This document shows, piece after piece, positions 34,978 through 44,522 of a stretch of DNA of 64,000 nucleotides (its first letter is position 1; each line of letters opens with the position of its first letter). The notes beneath the pieces are model-generated. The model saw only the letters and a program-made list of their open reading frames with translations. It had not been told where the DNA came from and made no database searches. The stretch comes from Acidobacteriaceae bacterium (GTDB lineage: Bacteria; Acidobacteriota; Terriglobia; Terriglobales; Acidobacteriaceae): NCBI GenBank assembly GCA_025462735.1, contig JAOAPC010000009.1, positions 1 through 64,000 of the forward strand. The letters are read 5' to 3'. The translations under genes were made by a program, and so were the position numbers.

Positions 34978-35340
34978 ATGGCATCTGAACCGGAGGTGTT
35001 TCAAGTCACGTTCCTCCTACCAAGCGGTGATGAGCCCACGATTCCGATCGCGCGCGAAGAGCACATCTGGGACGCGGCATTCGCGGCCGGAATTACACTG
35101 CCCGCAATGTGCCATCAAGGTTATTGCCTCACGTGCGCCGCGCGGTCGGAAGATGGTGGTGAGGTCGATCAATCAGATTCGCTGGTTTATTATCCTGCCG
35201 ATCGCGAAGCCGGTTTTGTTCTCCTCTGCACCGGCAAGCCGCGATCTAACCTAAAATTGCGGACCCACCAGCAAAAAGAGATGCGGCAGTTTCGCAAACA
35301 GCGAAAATTGCTGGCCCCGTATTCGTGGAAAGAGGAATAG
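34978..35340 (+). CDS. 2Fe-2S ferredoxin
   Basis: 120 residues. Plant-type ferredoxin cluster ligands C45, C50, C53 and C84 (MCHQGYCLTC ... LLCTG) with CX4CX2CX30C spacing. The N-terminal half is the beta-grasp fold (VFQVTFLLPSGDEPTIPI, HIWDAAFAAGITLPA). An extra basic tail of about 30 residues (QQKEMRQFRKQRKLL) follows the last cysteine. Small cytoplasmic electron carrier; partner unknown. ATG at 34978 is used; the gene follows dpsL and may share its stress context. Confidence 0.88.
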   Translation: MASEPEVFQVTFLLPSGDEPTIPIAREEHIWDAAFAAGITLPAMCHQGYCLTCAARSEDGGEVDQSDSLVYYPADREAGFVLLCTGKPRSNLKLRTHQQKEMRQFRKQRKLLAPYSWKEE

Positions 35341-35458
35341 CCGTTGAGATCCTACATATACATCTCTGAATTCCAGTGGAACTTTGCTCCTTCTGACAAC
35401 GTAAGTAGGCGAATGATGTAGTCTGTGCGAACTTTTGTCCGAGGAGCCTGTTCACAAA

Positions 35459-37030
35459 ATGGCTGCCACTCTTACTACCTCTGCACCAAGCCGGGATCAA
35501 CAGTCATCGTTGGTAACCGGAATGACCGTGATCTGGGCGATCGCGCTCGCCAAATTTCTTTTTCATGTGTATTTCAACAACCGCTACGGTTATTTTCGCG
35601 ATGAGTTCGATTACATGTCCTGTGGCGACCACCTCGCTTGGGGATACGTGGATCAACCGCCACTCATTCCGTTTCTCATCCATATTTCTCGCGCGGTGCT
35701 CGGAGATTCGGTACGCGCTGTCCGTTTCATTCCGGCGTTGGCCTCGTCGTTGCTGGCAGTGCAAGCCGCATTGATCGCACGCGAACTTGGCGGCAAAAAG
35801 TTTGCTCTTTTGCTGAGCGCGGTCACGGTTGCAATCGCGCCGCAATATTTGTCAAACGGAAGCCTGCTAGGAACGAATTGCCTGGAACCGAATCTGTGGA
35901 TGGGTTGTGCTTACTTCGTGATCCTCGCCATCAAGCGCGACGATCCCCGCTATTGGCTCTGGTTCGGCGTCATCGCAGGCATCGGCATGGAGGAGAAATA
36001 TTCCATTGCGCTTTTTGGTTTCGCTATTGTCGTTGGCTTACTTCTGACGGAACAGCGGCGGGTTTTTCTGAACAAGTGGATTTGGTTGGGCGGCCTGGCC
36101 GCGTTCCTGATCCTCCTGCCAAATCTGCTCTGGAACATCCACTACCATTGGCCTTTTGTGGAGCTGATGCACAACATCCGCGCAGAAGGCCGGGATGTGG
36201 TGCTTCCGGCGGGGCAATACTTTCTTCAGCAGACGCTACTCGTTAATCCGCTGACCGCGCCCATTTGGATTACGGGTTTGATTGCGTTCTTCGTCTGGCC
36301 GCGACTGAAGCCCTATCGCGTGCTGGGCTGGAGTTATCTCTTCTGCTACGGCGTGTTTTTTGCCCTACACGGTAAGAACTATTATCTGGCGCCGATTTAT
36401 CCCATGCTGCTGGCGGCGGGTGCCGTCGTGATCGAATCCGCTCTTAGACGACCGCGTGTGGCCTGGCTTAAGCCCGCGATTGTTGTCATTCTGCTCGCCA
36501 GCGGCGCACATTTGGCTCCTGTGGTTGTGCCAATGTTGTCCCCAGATAGATTTATCGCTTATACGCATTATCTTCCGTTCAAGTTGCCGGTCATGGAACA
36601 TTCACATGCTCGTGCGGTGTTGCCGCAGTGGTACGCGGACCAGTTCGGCTGGAATGAGATCGTTGACGAAACCGCGGTGGCCTGGAGCCAGCTCAGCCCT
36701 GCCGAGCGCGGCGACTGCGGCATTTTTGCGCAGGATTATGGACAGGCGGGCGCAATTGATTTCCTCGGACGCCGCTATGGCTTACCGCAATCACTGAGCG
36801 GGGATAAAACCTTTTTCCTTTGGGGGCCGCGTGGCTATTCGGGAAAGTGCCTCATTGTGCTCGACGACAGCCGCGAAAATCTGGAGCGACTGTGGAGCAA
36901 CGTTCGATATATAGGGACATCGGCGGATAATCGCTACGCGCTGGAGAAGAACATCGACGTGTTCATCTGCCGAGATCCAAAATTCGGCACGCTCGCCGAT
37001 CTGTGGCCAAAATTAAAGAAGTGGCGATAG
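35459..37030 (+). CDS. GT39/ArnT-like membrane glycosyltransferase
   Basis: 523 residues from ATG at 35459 (GAGGAG about 12 bases upstream; a TTG at 35435 is an alternative). About ten membrane segments. The catalytic loop is near the N-terminus: NRYGYFRDEFDYMSCGDHLA, with the DE of the PMT family, followed by GYVDQPPLIPFLIHIS. Later comes GIGMEEKYSIALFG. The C-terminal 120 residues are periplasmic. Such enzymes move a sugar from a polyprenyl-phosphate donor to lipid A, protein or glycan. It is convergent with cfa, five bases apart. Confidence 0.82.
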   Translation: MAATLTTSAPSRDQQSSLVTGMTVIWAIALAKFLFHVYFNNRYGYFRDEFDYMSCGDHLAWGYVDQPPLIPFLIHISRAVLGDSVRAVRFIPALASSLLAVQAALIARELGGKKFALLLSAVTVAIAPQYLSNGSLLGTNCLEPNLWMGCAYFVILAIKRDDPRYWLWFGVIAGIGMEEKYSIALFGFAIVVGLLLTEQRRVFLNKWIWLGGLAAFLILLPNLLWNIHYHWPFVELMHNIRAEGRDVVLPAGQYFLQQTLLVNPLTAPIWITGLIAFFVWPRLKPYRVLGWSYLFCYGVFFALHGKNYYLAPIYPMLLAAGAVVIESALRRPRVAWLKPAIVVILLASGAHLAPVVVPMLSPDRFIAYTHYLPFKLPVMEHSHARAVLPQWYADQFGWNEIVDETAVAWSQLSPAERGDCGIFAQDYGQAGAIDFLGRRYGLPQSLSGDKTFFLWGPRGYSGKCLIVLDDSRENLERLWSNVRYIGTSADNRYALEKNIDVFICRDPKFGTLADLWPKLKKWR

Positions 37031-37035
37031 CACAG

Positions 37036-38331
37036 TCAGTCGTACCAGTCGCCCCTGGTCAAAGACAGTCCGCTGCGGCCGTCGACGCACTTCACCAATA
37101 GTGATTGATAGAGATCCAGCTTGCCCGATTGGAAATAATGCGCGGAGCCGGCGAGATACAGGCGCCAGATCCGGTATTTGAGCTCACCTACCAGACTCGT
37201 GACTGGTTCCATGCTGTTCTCCACGCGCCGCAGCCACTGACAAAGAGTGAGGAAATAATGTTCGCGGAGGTTCTCCACGTCGCGCACTTCAAAGCCAGCG
37301 TCTTCGGCGCAACGCAGCGTCGTGGGAATTGGAATCATTTCGCCGTCGGGAAATACGTAAACGTCGGTGAAAGTTCGCTCATCCGGTTTCGTCCGGTTTC
37401 CTGCGCGCGCGATTCCATGATTGAGAAATAGCCCGCCCGGCTTGAGTAGTTGGAAGGCACGGCGAAAATATTCTGGCAACGCGACTTCTCCAACATGCTC
37501 GACCATGCCAACACTTGCCAGCTTGTCGAACTCGCCCAGTTGGGGTGCATCGCGGTAATCGAGCAGCCGGACTTCGCACCGGGAAGAGAGCCCAGCGTCT
37601 TTGATTCGCTTCTGTGCGAGCGTCAGCTGCCGCTCGCTCAATGTGATTCCGATTGCCTGGACCCCGTAATACCGTGCGGCGTGAATGATCAGTCCGCCCC
37701 AGCCGCATCCGATGTCGAGCAGTCGCTCGCCCGAGCGAAGCCGCAGCTTGCGGCAAATGTAATCGAGCTTCTGTGCCTGCGCTGTCTCAAGGCTGTCATC
37801 GTGCGATTTGAAATAAGCGCACGAATAAATCATCGCCGGATCGAGCCACAACCGGTAAAAATCGTTGGAGACATCGTAGTGAAAAGTGACGGCCTCCCGA
37901 TCCCGCGATTTAGAGTGGGTCCGGCCTCGGAGTTCCACGCGCGCGACTTCTTCTTTGTCATGAAGCTTGGAACGCAAACCGAGCAGCAAGGTTCCCAGCC
38001 GTAATTTCTTGCCCGCGCCGAAATGTTTCTGCTCAACGTACTCTGCGACCGGGAAGATGGCGAGAATGTCGCCGGAAATATCGAAATCGCCGTGAATGAA
38101 GGCTTCTCCGAGCGCGACTTGCCGGTCGGAACGAAGCAACGCACGAAATACGTTTGGATTGTGAATGTGCCAGGTAAAGCGGCAGAACTGTCCGGGTTCA
38201 GGGTCCCAGCGCGAGCCGTCCCAATATTCGATGGCGAAATCCCGTGGGTGGTACTCCTGCAACAATTCGCGCACAATAGCTGCCGCCTTTGACGCCGACT
38301 TGCCTGTTGCAGTCTGTGCACGTTCTTTCAT
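37036..38331 (-). CDS. cfa: Cyclopropane-fatty-acyl-phospholipid synthase
   Basis: 431 residues. The N-terminal domain (FAIEYWDGSRW, LGEAFIHGDFDISGDILAIF) and the SAM-dependent methyltransferase domain (YHYDVSNDFYRLWLDP-type block, YSCAYF, GERLLDIGCGWGGLIIHAA, GITLSERQ, VGMVEHVGE) match the CFA synthase family. It adds a methylene from S-adenosylmethionine across double bonds of membrane phospholipid acyl chains, usually under acid or stationary-phase stress. It starts 20 bp after the glucoamylase gene on the same strand, so it may be the last gene of a transcript that begins at hisI. Confidence 0.92.
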   Translation of the reverse strand: MKERAQTATGKSASKAAAIVRELLQEYHPRDFAIEYWDGSRWDPEPGQFCRFTWHIHNPNVFRALLRSDRQVALGEAFIHGDFDISGDILAIFPVAEYVEQKHFGAGKKLRLGTLLLGLRSKLHDKEEVARVELRGRTHSKSRDREAVTFHYDVSNDFYRLWLDPAMIYSCAYFKSHDDSLETAQAQKLDYICRKLRLRSGERLLDIGCGWGGLIIHAARYYGVQAIGITLSERQLTLAQKRIKDAGLSSRCEVRLLDYRDAPQLGEFDKLASVGMVEHVGEVALPEYFRRAFQLLKPGGLFLNHGIARAGNRTKPDERTFTDVYVFPDGEMIPIPTTLRCAEDAGFEVRDVENLREHYFLTLCQWLRRVENSMEPVTSLVGELKYRIWRLYLAGSAHYFQSGKLDLYQSLLVKCVDGRSGLSLTRGDWYD

Positions 38332-38351
38332 GGGGTTCCATTATGCCCCGA

Positions 38352-40781
38352 CTAGTCTTCAATGGTTACGGAAAAATCTGCGCCCTCCCAATGTTTCACC
38401 GCGGGCCAATAGAACGTAAAAGTCACTGTATGCCCCGGATCCATGGTGGTTGTGGGCAAATCTGCAACATACATCCCAAGTCCTGTGTCTATCGCGGGAA
38501 GGTCCTGCGAGGTTTGCCACCCGTCGCTGCTCCAATGCAGAATCGCAGGCGCCTGAACTGCAATTCGAAGAATTTTGCCTGTGGGCACAATGCGGCACTT
38601 GTTGTTGAAACGCCACTCCCAATGCGCCGCCTTTTGCTTTTGAAGCCGGTAACGCTTTACCGTTTGGGGCGGCTGGTCAAAGATTTTGCCGTCCTTGAGC
38701 GAGCGCACCAGCTTGATGTATTCCGAATGCGCCCATACCAGCGGGCATGCGGAGCCCGAAGCCTTGCCAAAGAACAGCTCGCGGTCAGAAATGTCGGCTG
38801 CGTCCCAGACCTGCTCGGGCAAGAGCCTGCTGCCGTTCGACGACAAGCTCATGGTTCGGAGCAGTTCCTCGGCTGCTGTTTTGTTACCCGCGTCGAGTTC
38901 GTAGTGTGCGCGCTCTCCTGAAAGCAGCGGCCACGGACGTCCGATGCCGGTGCCATCAAACGGGGAGCCGTCCGCGTGTTCGCCATACCCATCGTCGTTG
39001 TAGCGATACCAGCACGGGCCCTGAGGCAGTTTCACGCGCAACAACGCATCGACGACTTTGATCGTATTGAGAATCTTTGGATCGTCGGCAGCACGCAGCC
39101 CGAAGCGCACCAACGCGAGGGCATCAGGACTGATAATGTGCGAGGCACGCTCTAAATCCTGCCCCGGCGGTCTGTTCTTAATGGGAACGAATCCCTCGGT
39201 TGGCGAAGCAGCACAATCAGTTTCTGGCGGCGCAATGCGAACGTAGTATCCATCTACTCCGATCTGCCGCGCCAGGTCGCCGTTGGTTGAATAAGTCCAG
39301 CGCTCGATGTTTTCATTCCAATTATCGGCAAGCTCGCGAAGATACGTCGCCACTTTCGCTTCGCCCACAACATCGGCGATATCCGCGGCCGCGAGCAGGC
39401 CCGCAATTTCGACTGCTAAAGTGAATGGCGAGTAACCGGCATCCTCTTCCCAACGGTCCTGCTGGGTCACCGGCCCATTGCACGCGATAAAGCCCGCCGC
39501 GCGCCGCACCATTGACCACCAACGTTTCATGTCTCCTAACGCCCCTGGAGATTCGCGGCGCAGCAGATCGACCAGCAGGATGGGAAACGCGGCTTCATCC
39601 ATCTGCGACCCGCCCCAGTACGCGCGTCCGTCAAGCCACATGTTCTGCGGCCAGCGCCCGTCGGGTTCCTGCGTCGTTTCTAGATAGTGCAGCACGCGCA
39701 GCGCATCACCGACGGCGCCTGCGGCGAGAAAGCCGCCAGCAGTTTCAACCAAATCACGTGGCCAAACCAGGTGATATCCGCCGAGGTCTTCGTCGCCTTT
39801 GTTGAAGCCCCAGGGAATCGAAAGACTGGCAATCACTCCGCCAAGAAAATCTTTGGATTCATGCGCGCGCAACATCGCTGTACTGGAGCGATAAAGATCA
39901 TGATCAACATTGCGATCAAGCGGCATCAATCCCTTTTGCCAGTTCCTCCACTGCGAAACGTAATCGCGAAAAAGGCTGTTGTAGTCTTCGAGCAGGCTGG
40001 CGCGGGCTTGTTCGGCCGCCTCCGCCCAAATTCCTCCGAAGCCGAGGGCGAGAACGCATTCATTTCCGCAGGCTTCCAGATCGATCTCTCCAGTCAGTGC
40101 GACGTTACCGTTCTCAGCGCGCGGATATTCGTGCGTGAGCCGAAAATTGTGTGCGAGGTCCTGCCAGCCATCGGAATAGCCGGCAAATCCGACAGACATT
40201 TTCTTCCAAGGAACGGAGCAGGCGAGCGCCAAGGCAAGGCCTCCGGGGAACTCGGCAAACAGCATGGGAACGCCTTTGTAGTCTCCGATCCAACCGGTAT
40301 TGTGGTCGCCAAAGTTACCGAGGTGAGGCGCAAGCAGGGCGTACAGGTGATAATTCGGCTTTGCTGTAGCCGACGACTTCGTTTTATCGGCGGGAGTAAG
40401 CGCCGCGAAACGGGTCTTCTGCAGAACGACGTGTCGGTGGGGATCGGCAAAAACTTCTTTTTCAATCCGGTACTTTCCGCCGAGCTCCGTGTTTACTAGG
40501 CGAAATCCGGGAACACCCGGCTCAAAAGGAGTGGCTTCAAATTTGCAGTGCCGTTTTTCTTCGGAGAAGAAACTGTCGCCGTCGGTTACGAGCAGGCCCA
40601 TGTCGCGACTACAAGCCATATCGACGCGGGGAAAATAAATTTCATTGAGGATGCCGTGGCTGAGAGTGAACCACACGCGGCTGCTGCGGTTCAATGCGGT
40701 CCCAACACCGGTCTTCGCGCTGGAAGTCCAACGCGGCGGAATGCCCGGCCAACCGGGCGCAGCAATATTTGAATCGCTCAT
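38352..40781 (-). CDS. GH15 glucoamylase (glucan 1,4-alpha-glucosidase)
   Basis: 809 residues from ATG at 40781; ATG at 40802 is also possible and would put it 12 bp from hisA. The N-terminal third is a GH15 beta-sandwich (WTSSAKTGVGTALNRSSRVW, ILNEIYFPRVD). The (alpha/alpha)6 catalytic domain follows, with IPWGFNKGDEDLGGYHLVWP, RDLVETAGGF, DGRWPQNMWLDG, YWGGSQMDEAAFP and the catalytic-base region LLPEQVWD (Glu about 656). No signal peptide, so it probably acts on cytoplasmic glucans such as glycogen or on oligosaccharides, releasing glucose. It is unusually placed between the histidine operon and cfa on one strand. Confidence 0.88.
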   Translation of the reverse strand: MSDSNIAAPGWPGIPPRWTSSAKTGVGTALNRSSRVWFTLSHGILNEIYFPRVDMACSRDMGLLVTDGDSFFSEEKRHCKFEATPFEPGVPGFRLVNTELGGKYRIEKEVFADPHRHVVLQKTRFAALTPADKTKSSATAKPNYHLYALLAPHLGNFGDHNTGWIGDYKGVPMLFAEFPGGLALALACSVPWKKMSVGFAGYSDGWQDLAHNFRLTHEYPRAENGNVALTGEIDLEACGNECVLALGFGGIWAEAAEQARASLLEDYNSLFRDYVSQWRNWQKGLMPLDRNVDHDLYRSSTAMLRAHESKDFLGGVIASLSIPWGFNKGDEDLGGYHLVWPRDLVETAGGFLAAGAVGDALRVLHYLETTQEPDGRWPQNMWLDGRAYWGGSQMDEAAFPILLVDLLRRESPGALGDMKRWWSMVRRAAGFIACNGPVTQQDRWEEDAGYSPFTLAVEIAGLLAAADIADVVGEAKVATYLRELADNWNENIERWTYSTNGDLARQIGVDGYYVRIAPPETDCAASPTEGFVPIKNRPPGQDLERASHIISPDALALVRFGLRAADDPKILNTIKVVDALLRVKLPQGPCWYRYNDDGYGEHADGSPFDGTGIGRPWPLLSGERAHYELDAGNKTAAEELLRTMSLSSNGSRLLPEQVWDAADISDRELFFGKASGSACPLVWAHSEYIKLVRSLKDGKIFDQPPQTVKRYRLQKQKAAHWEWRFNNKCRIVPTGKILRIAVQAPAILHWSSDGWQTSQDLPAIDTGLGMYVADLPTTTMDPGHTVTFTFYWPAVKHWEGADFSVTIED

Positions 40782-40814
40782 CGTGAGTTTCAGCCCCAGC
40801 ATTCTTGGAGCAGA

Positions 40815-41513
40815 TTATTTGGAAATTGGAATAGTAACAGGCAGAGTCAAACGCCCCGAATACAGTGCCATGCCGACCACCGCATCTACTCCCAGTTGGT
40901 CAAGATGCTCAATTTCTTTGAAAGTTGCAACCCCTCCGGCGACGATGAGCTGTTTGCTGGTCGCCTGGCGCAAAGGACGAACTGCTTCGAGGGGAAGACC
41001 TGTCATCAGACCTTCGGTGTCGATGTGCGTGTAGAGAAACGCGCAACAGAAAGGATCGAGGGCCTGAATCATTTGCAGTGGAGAAATTGCAGTAATCTCG
41101 CGCCACCCGCGTATCGCCACTTTGCCGCCTTGTGCATCAATACCAAACACGAGCTTACTCTCGCCAAGTCCCGAGGCTAACTGTTTGGCAAAGTCGATAT
41201 TTATTTTTCCATCTTGAATCAGCGCCGAACCCAAAATAACGCGCTGCGCACCCAGATCCAGCATCTCCCGGGCAGTTGCTAGCGAACGGATTCCGCCACC
41301 AACCTGGCAGGGAAGTCTCTTCACGAAGAATTCGATCAGATCCGAATTCGAGCCGCGGCCCATAGCAGCGTCGAGATCGATGAGTTGCACTAGCGGGAAG
41401 GTGGAGAACCGCGATGCCCATACTTCGAAATCGTCGAACTCCAGGACCTTACGCTTTCCTTGGACCAGTTGGACGATTTTTCCTCCCATGAGATCGACTG
41501 AAGGGATCAGCAT
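40815..41513 (-). CDS. hisA: HisA, ProFAR isomerase
   Basis: 232 residues, (beta/alpha)8 barrel. Catalytic aspartates are in [10 protein letters not shown] (D7) and [16 protein letters not shown]. Phosphate-binding QVGGGIRS and VAGGVAT are present. It converts ProFAR to PRFAR in histidine synthesis. It is slightly short for the family (usually 240-245) because the C-terminus is truncated, and its eighth-strand region differs. The loop normally like TDI-x-x-DG reads THIDTEG. It overlaps hisF by seven bases. Confidence 0.9.
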   Translation of the reverse strand: MLIPSVDLMGGKIVQLVQGKRKVLEFDDFEVWASRFSTFPLVQLIDLDAAMGRGSNSDLIEFFVKRLPCQVGGGIRSLATAREMLDLGAQRVILGSALIQDGKINIDFAKQLASGLGESKLVFGIDAQGGKVAIRGWREITAISPLQMIQALDPFCCAFLYTHIDTEGLMTGLPLEAVRPLRQATSKQLIVAGGVATFKEIEHLDQLGVDAVVGMALYSGRLTLPVTIPISK

Positions 41514-42268
41514 GGAAACCTCACAGGAATTCCAGCGGCAAAAAGACGACTCTTCAGATCGGAGATAGAAGTAAGGCCAAAGTGGAAAATCGAAGCGGCC
41601 AGCGCGGCGTCCGCGGCACCTTCACGAAAGACATGGACGAAATGCTCCGCGCCGCCTGCGCCGCCGGATGCAATGACCGGAATTCTCACCGCTTCCGAAA
41701 TTATCCGAGTCAACTCGCAATCGAAGCCGTCACCAGTACCGTCGCGGTCCATCGAGGTGAGAAGGATCTCTCCCGCGCCGCGGCTTTCGGCCTCCTTCGC
41801 CCATTCAACCGCATCTTTGCCGGACAGTTTGCGTCCGCCCGACGTCCACGCCTCAAAGTTGGCACCGTTACGTTTGGCGTCGATGGCTACGATTACCGCT
41901 TGAGAGCCGAAATGTTGCGCGATGCATGTGATAAGCGAAGCATCGGCAAACGCGGCCGAGTTGATGCTGATCTTGTCCGCACCCGCGTCGAAGATTGCTG
42001 CTGCATCTTGCAGGGTTCGCACACCGCCACCCACCGTGAACGGTATAAACAGTTCCTTCGCGGTGCGGCGAACGGTCTCGAGCAAGGTCGTGCGCTTTTG
42101 ATGGGTAGCCGTGATGTCAAGCAGCACGATCTCATCCGCACCGGCAGCGCTGTGCGCGGCGGCCAGCTCAGCGGGATCGCCGGCGTCGCGCAGATTCAGA
42201 AACTGCGTGCCTTTGACCACGCGGCCGGCGTCGACGTCCAGACAGGCGATGATTCGTTTTGTCAGCAT
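41507..42268 (-). CDS. hisF: HisF, imidazole glycerol phosphate synthase cyclase subunit
   Basis: 253 residues. [19 protein letters not shown] with catalytic D11, [22 protein letters not shown] with the second Asp, [10 protein letters not shown] and [11 protein letters not shown] are all present. Length and motifs are standard. It uses ammonia from HisH to make IGP and AICAR. It begins one base from the hisH stop. Confidence 0.95.
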   Translation of the reverse strand: MLTKRIIACLDVDAGRVVKGTQFLNLRDAGDPAELAAAHSAAGADEIVLLDITATHQKRTTLLETVRRTAKELFIPFTVGGGVRTLQDAAAIFDAGADKISINSAAFADASLITCIAQHFGSQAVIVAIDAKRNGANFEAWTSGGRKLSGKDAVEWAKEAESRGAGEILLTSMDRDGTGDGFDCELTRIISEAVRIPVIASGGAGGAEHFVHVFREGAADAALAASIFHFGLTSISDLKSRLFAAGIPVRFPC

Positions 42269-42862
42269 TTATAGATCACAAAAATTCTTCAGAATTGTGA
42301 GTCCCGCCTGCCCAGACTTCTCCGGGTGGAATTGCACTCCGAACAGATTGTCCTTTTCCACCGCAGCTGAAAAACCGCCGCCATATTCGCATCCGGCCGT
42401 TGTTGCTGCAAGGAGCGGAACACGATACGAGTGAGTGAAATAGACGTACGATCCGGGCGAAACTCCGCGAAGCAAGCGCGACCCGCCGTTGCGGATCTGC
42501 AAACTATTCCATCCCACGTGGGGACTTTTCACGTCGGGCGGGAACCGGCTGCACTCCCCGGCCCAAAGCGCGAGGCCATGAAGTTCAGGCGCCTCTTCGC
42601 TCGAAGCCAACATCCATTGCATACCAAGGCAAATGCCGAGAAAGGGAACGCTGCGCTCGATGCTTTCCATGATCACATCGCGAAGCCCAGAATCGTTCAA
42701 AGTCTTGGTTGTGGCGAAATGCCCGACCCCGGGAACGACGATTTTGTCCGACTTCGCGACTTGTGCTGGATCTGAAGTGACGATCGTCTCCGCGCCGAGA
42801 TGATCAAGCGCCTTCTTCACCGAGGTAAGGTTGCCGGCCTTGTAGTCAACTATGGCGATCAT
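42269..42862 (-). CDS. hisH: HisH, imidazole glycerol phosphate synthase glutaminase
   Basis: 197 residues, class I glutamine amidotransferase. The oxyanion strand is IVVPGVGHFATT, the nucleophile is in PFLGICLGMQWML, and the His-Glu pair is in GVQFHPEKSG. VDYKAGNLTSVKKALDHLG is the N-terminal signature. It supplies ammonia to HisF. It overlaps hisB by one base (ATG within TAATG). Confidence 0.95.
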   Translation of the reverse strand: MIAIVDYKAGNLTSVKKALDHLGAETIVTSDPAQVAKSDKIVVPGVGHFATTKTLNDSGLRDVIMESIERSVPFLGICLGMQWMLASSEEAPELHGLALWAGECSRFPPDVKSPHVGWNSLQIRNGGSRLLRGVSPGSYVYFTHSYRVPLLAATTAGCEYGGGFSAAVEKDNLFGVQFHPEKSGQAGLTILKNFCDL

Positions 42863-43449
42863 TACAGCAGCCCCTTAGTGCTGGGAAGGAGACGTTTCAT
42901 TTGTTGGTCACGCCAGCAAGCAGCCCGCAGCGCTCGCGCGAAGGCTTTGAACAATGCTTCGAGTTTGTGATGATTCGACCGGCCGTAGAGTATTCGAGCG
43001 TGAACATTGGCATTCGCGCCGCGGGCAAACCCATCGAAGAAGTCGTGCACCAGCTCTGATTGCAAATCGCCGACGACGCGCGTGCGAACTTTCGTATCCA
43101 CAACTGCCGCCGTGCGTCCGGAAAAATCAACGGCGGCCAGTCCCAGAGTCTCATCCATCGGCATTACGAAGTACCCCGCGCGCAAAATTCCGCGCTTATT
43201 GCCAAGCGCCTGCGCAAAGGCTTGCCCCAGGCCGATTCCCACGTCTTCGACGGTGTGGTGCTGATCAACGTCGAGGTCGCCGTTTGCGGAGAGATCGAGG
43301 TCAAACCCCCCATGGTGGGCGAAGAGCTCGAGCATGTGATCAAAAAATCGGATGCCGGTCGAAACCTTGTAGCGGCCGCGTCCTTCGATTACTAGCCGAA
43401 TGCGAATGCTGGTTTCTTTGGTGCTGCGATCGATGGCGGCCTTCCTCAT
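42862..43449 (-). CDS. hisB: HisB, imidazoleglycerol-phosphate dehydratase
   Basis: 195 residues, monofunctional (no fused phosphatase). Metal-binding histidine motifs are [27 protein letters not shown], a second pair in VHDFFDGFA and [20 protein letters not shown]. It dehydrates IGP to imidazole acetol phosphate. Histidinol-phosphate phosphatase is therefore a separate enzyme elsewhere. ATG overlaps the hisC stop by four bases. Confidence 0.95.
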   Translation of the reverse strand: MRKAAIDRSTKETSIRIRLVIEGRGRYKVSTGIRFFDHMLELFAHHGGFDLDLSANGDLDVDQHHTVEDVGIGLGQAFAQALGNKRGILRAGYFVMPMDETLGLAAVDFSGRTAAVVDTKVRTRVVGDLQSELVHDFFDGFARGANANVHARILYGRSNHHKLEALFKAFARALRAACWRDQQMKRLLPSTKGLL

Positions 43450-44522
43450 CGCGCTACCTTCTGGCGCAGGCCGATTTCAGAAAACACTTCACGCAGCGAC
43501 GTGAGCAGCCGCTGGTTGTGCTCGCGAATTCCAACGGTGATGCGAACGCAATCCTGGCAGCCTGGGTCGCTGGAGCGGTCGCGAACCAGAATGCCGCGTG
43601 CCCGCATGGCTGAAATAAATTCTTTGCAGTGCTCGCCAAGATACATCAGGACAAAATTGGCGCGGCTCGGCCAGAAGCGGACGCCCCACACTTCAACTTC
43701 AGATTCAAGTTGACGGCGACCGTCGAGGGCTTGGCTAACATAGTTGCTAACGAAATCTTTATCGGCCAGCGCTTCCGGCAGACAAGCCAGCGCAACGGAA
43801 TTCAAGTTGTAAGGAGAGCTGGCGCGCCGGAGCACCTGCATCTGGTCGCCGTTGCCCATCAAAACGCCGATCCTGAGCCCGGCCAGTCCATAGGCCTTCG
43901 AGAACGTTCTGGATACGAAAAGATTGGGAAGCTCACGCCATTTGGGGGCGATAGTCTCGCCAGAAAATTCAAAATAAGCTTCGTCGACCAGGAATGCGGC
44001 ATGTGGAGCTACTTTCGCAATACTGGCGAGATCGGGAAGCGACGTGAATGCGCCTGTCGGGTTGTTCGGATTTGCCACGGCGATGAAGCGAGTGCGGCTG
44101 GTGATGGTAGAGAGGACATCGGCAGTAGGGAAGGCGAAGTCTTGACCCGCGGGGATTGAGACTACTCGAGCACCAGTAGCCGCCGCGTAAATTTCGTACA
44201 TTGCGAAAGTCGGAACCACCACGAGCGCATCGTCGCCGGGTTCGAGGTATGTTTCGCAGATCAGGTGAATGGCTTCGTCAGTTCCGTTGGTCAGAAGCAA
44301 TTCTTCCGGCGACACCCCGAACGCGGCAGCCACAACCCGTTCTCCTGGTTCTCGTACGGGATAACGGGCGAGCGAGTCACCATCCAGTTCGCGCAGCTTT
44401 TGCAAGACACGTCGAGAACATCCGGCGGTGTTTTCGTTGAAGTCCAGTCGCAAGCCTTCGCGGTTGCCCAGTGGCGGATGATATTCCTTGAGTGTGCGGA
44501 CGGCTTCTCTGGCTTTAAGCAT
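43446..44522 (-). CDS. hisC: HisC, histidinol-phosphate aminotransferase
   Basis: 358 residues, fold-type I PLP enzyme. [48 protein letters not shown] and the Schiff-base lysine in [16 protein letters not shown] are seen. It converts imidazole acetol phosphate to histidinol phosphate. It overlaps hisD by eight bases. Confidence 0.94.
   Translation of the reverse strand: MLKAREAVRTLKEYHPPLGNREGLRLDFNENTAGCSRRVLQKLRELDGDSLARYPVREPGERVVAAAFGVSPEELLLTNGTDEAIHLICETYLEPGDDALVVVPTFAMYEIYAAATGARVVSIPAGQDFAFPTADVLSTITSRTRFIAVANPNNPTGAFTSLPDLASIAKVAPHAAFLVDEAYFEFSGETIAPKWRELPNLFVSRTFSKAYGLAGLRIGVLMGNGDQMQVLRRASSPYNLNSVALACLPEALADKDFVSNYVSQALDGRRQLESEVEVWGVRFWPSRANFVLMYLGEHCKEFISAMRARGILVRDRSSDPGCQDCVRITVGIREHNQRLLTSLREVFSEIGLRQKVAR

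Noticed and set aside
39687-40499. 270-codon open frame on the plus strand
   Set aside because: Antisense to the glucoamylase, whose GH15 motifs are complete on the minus strand.
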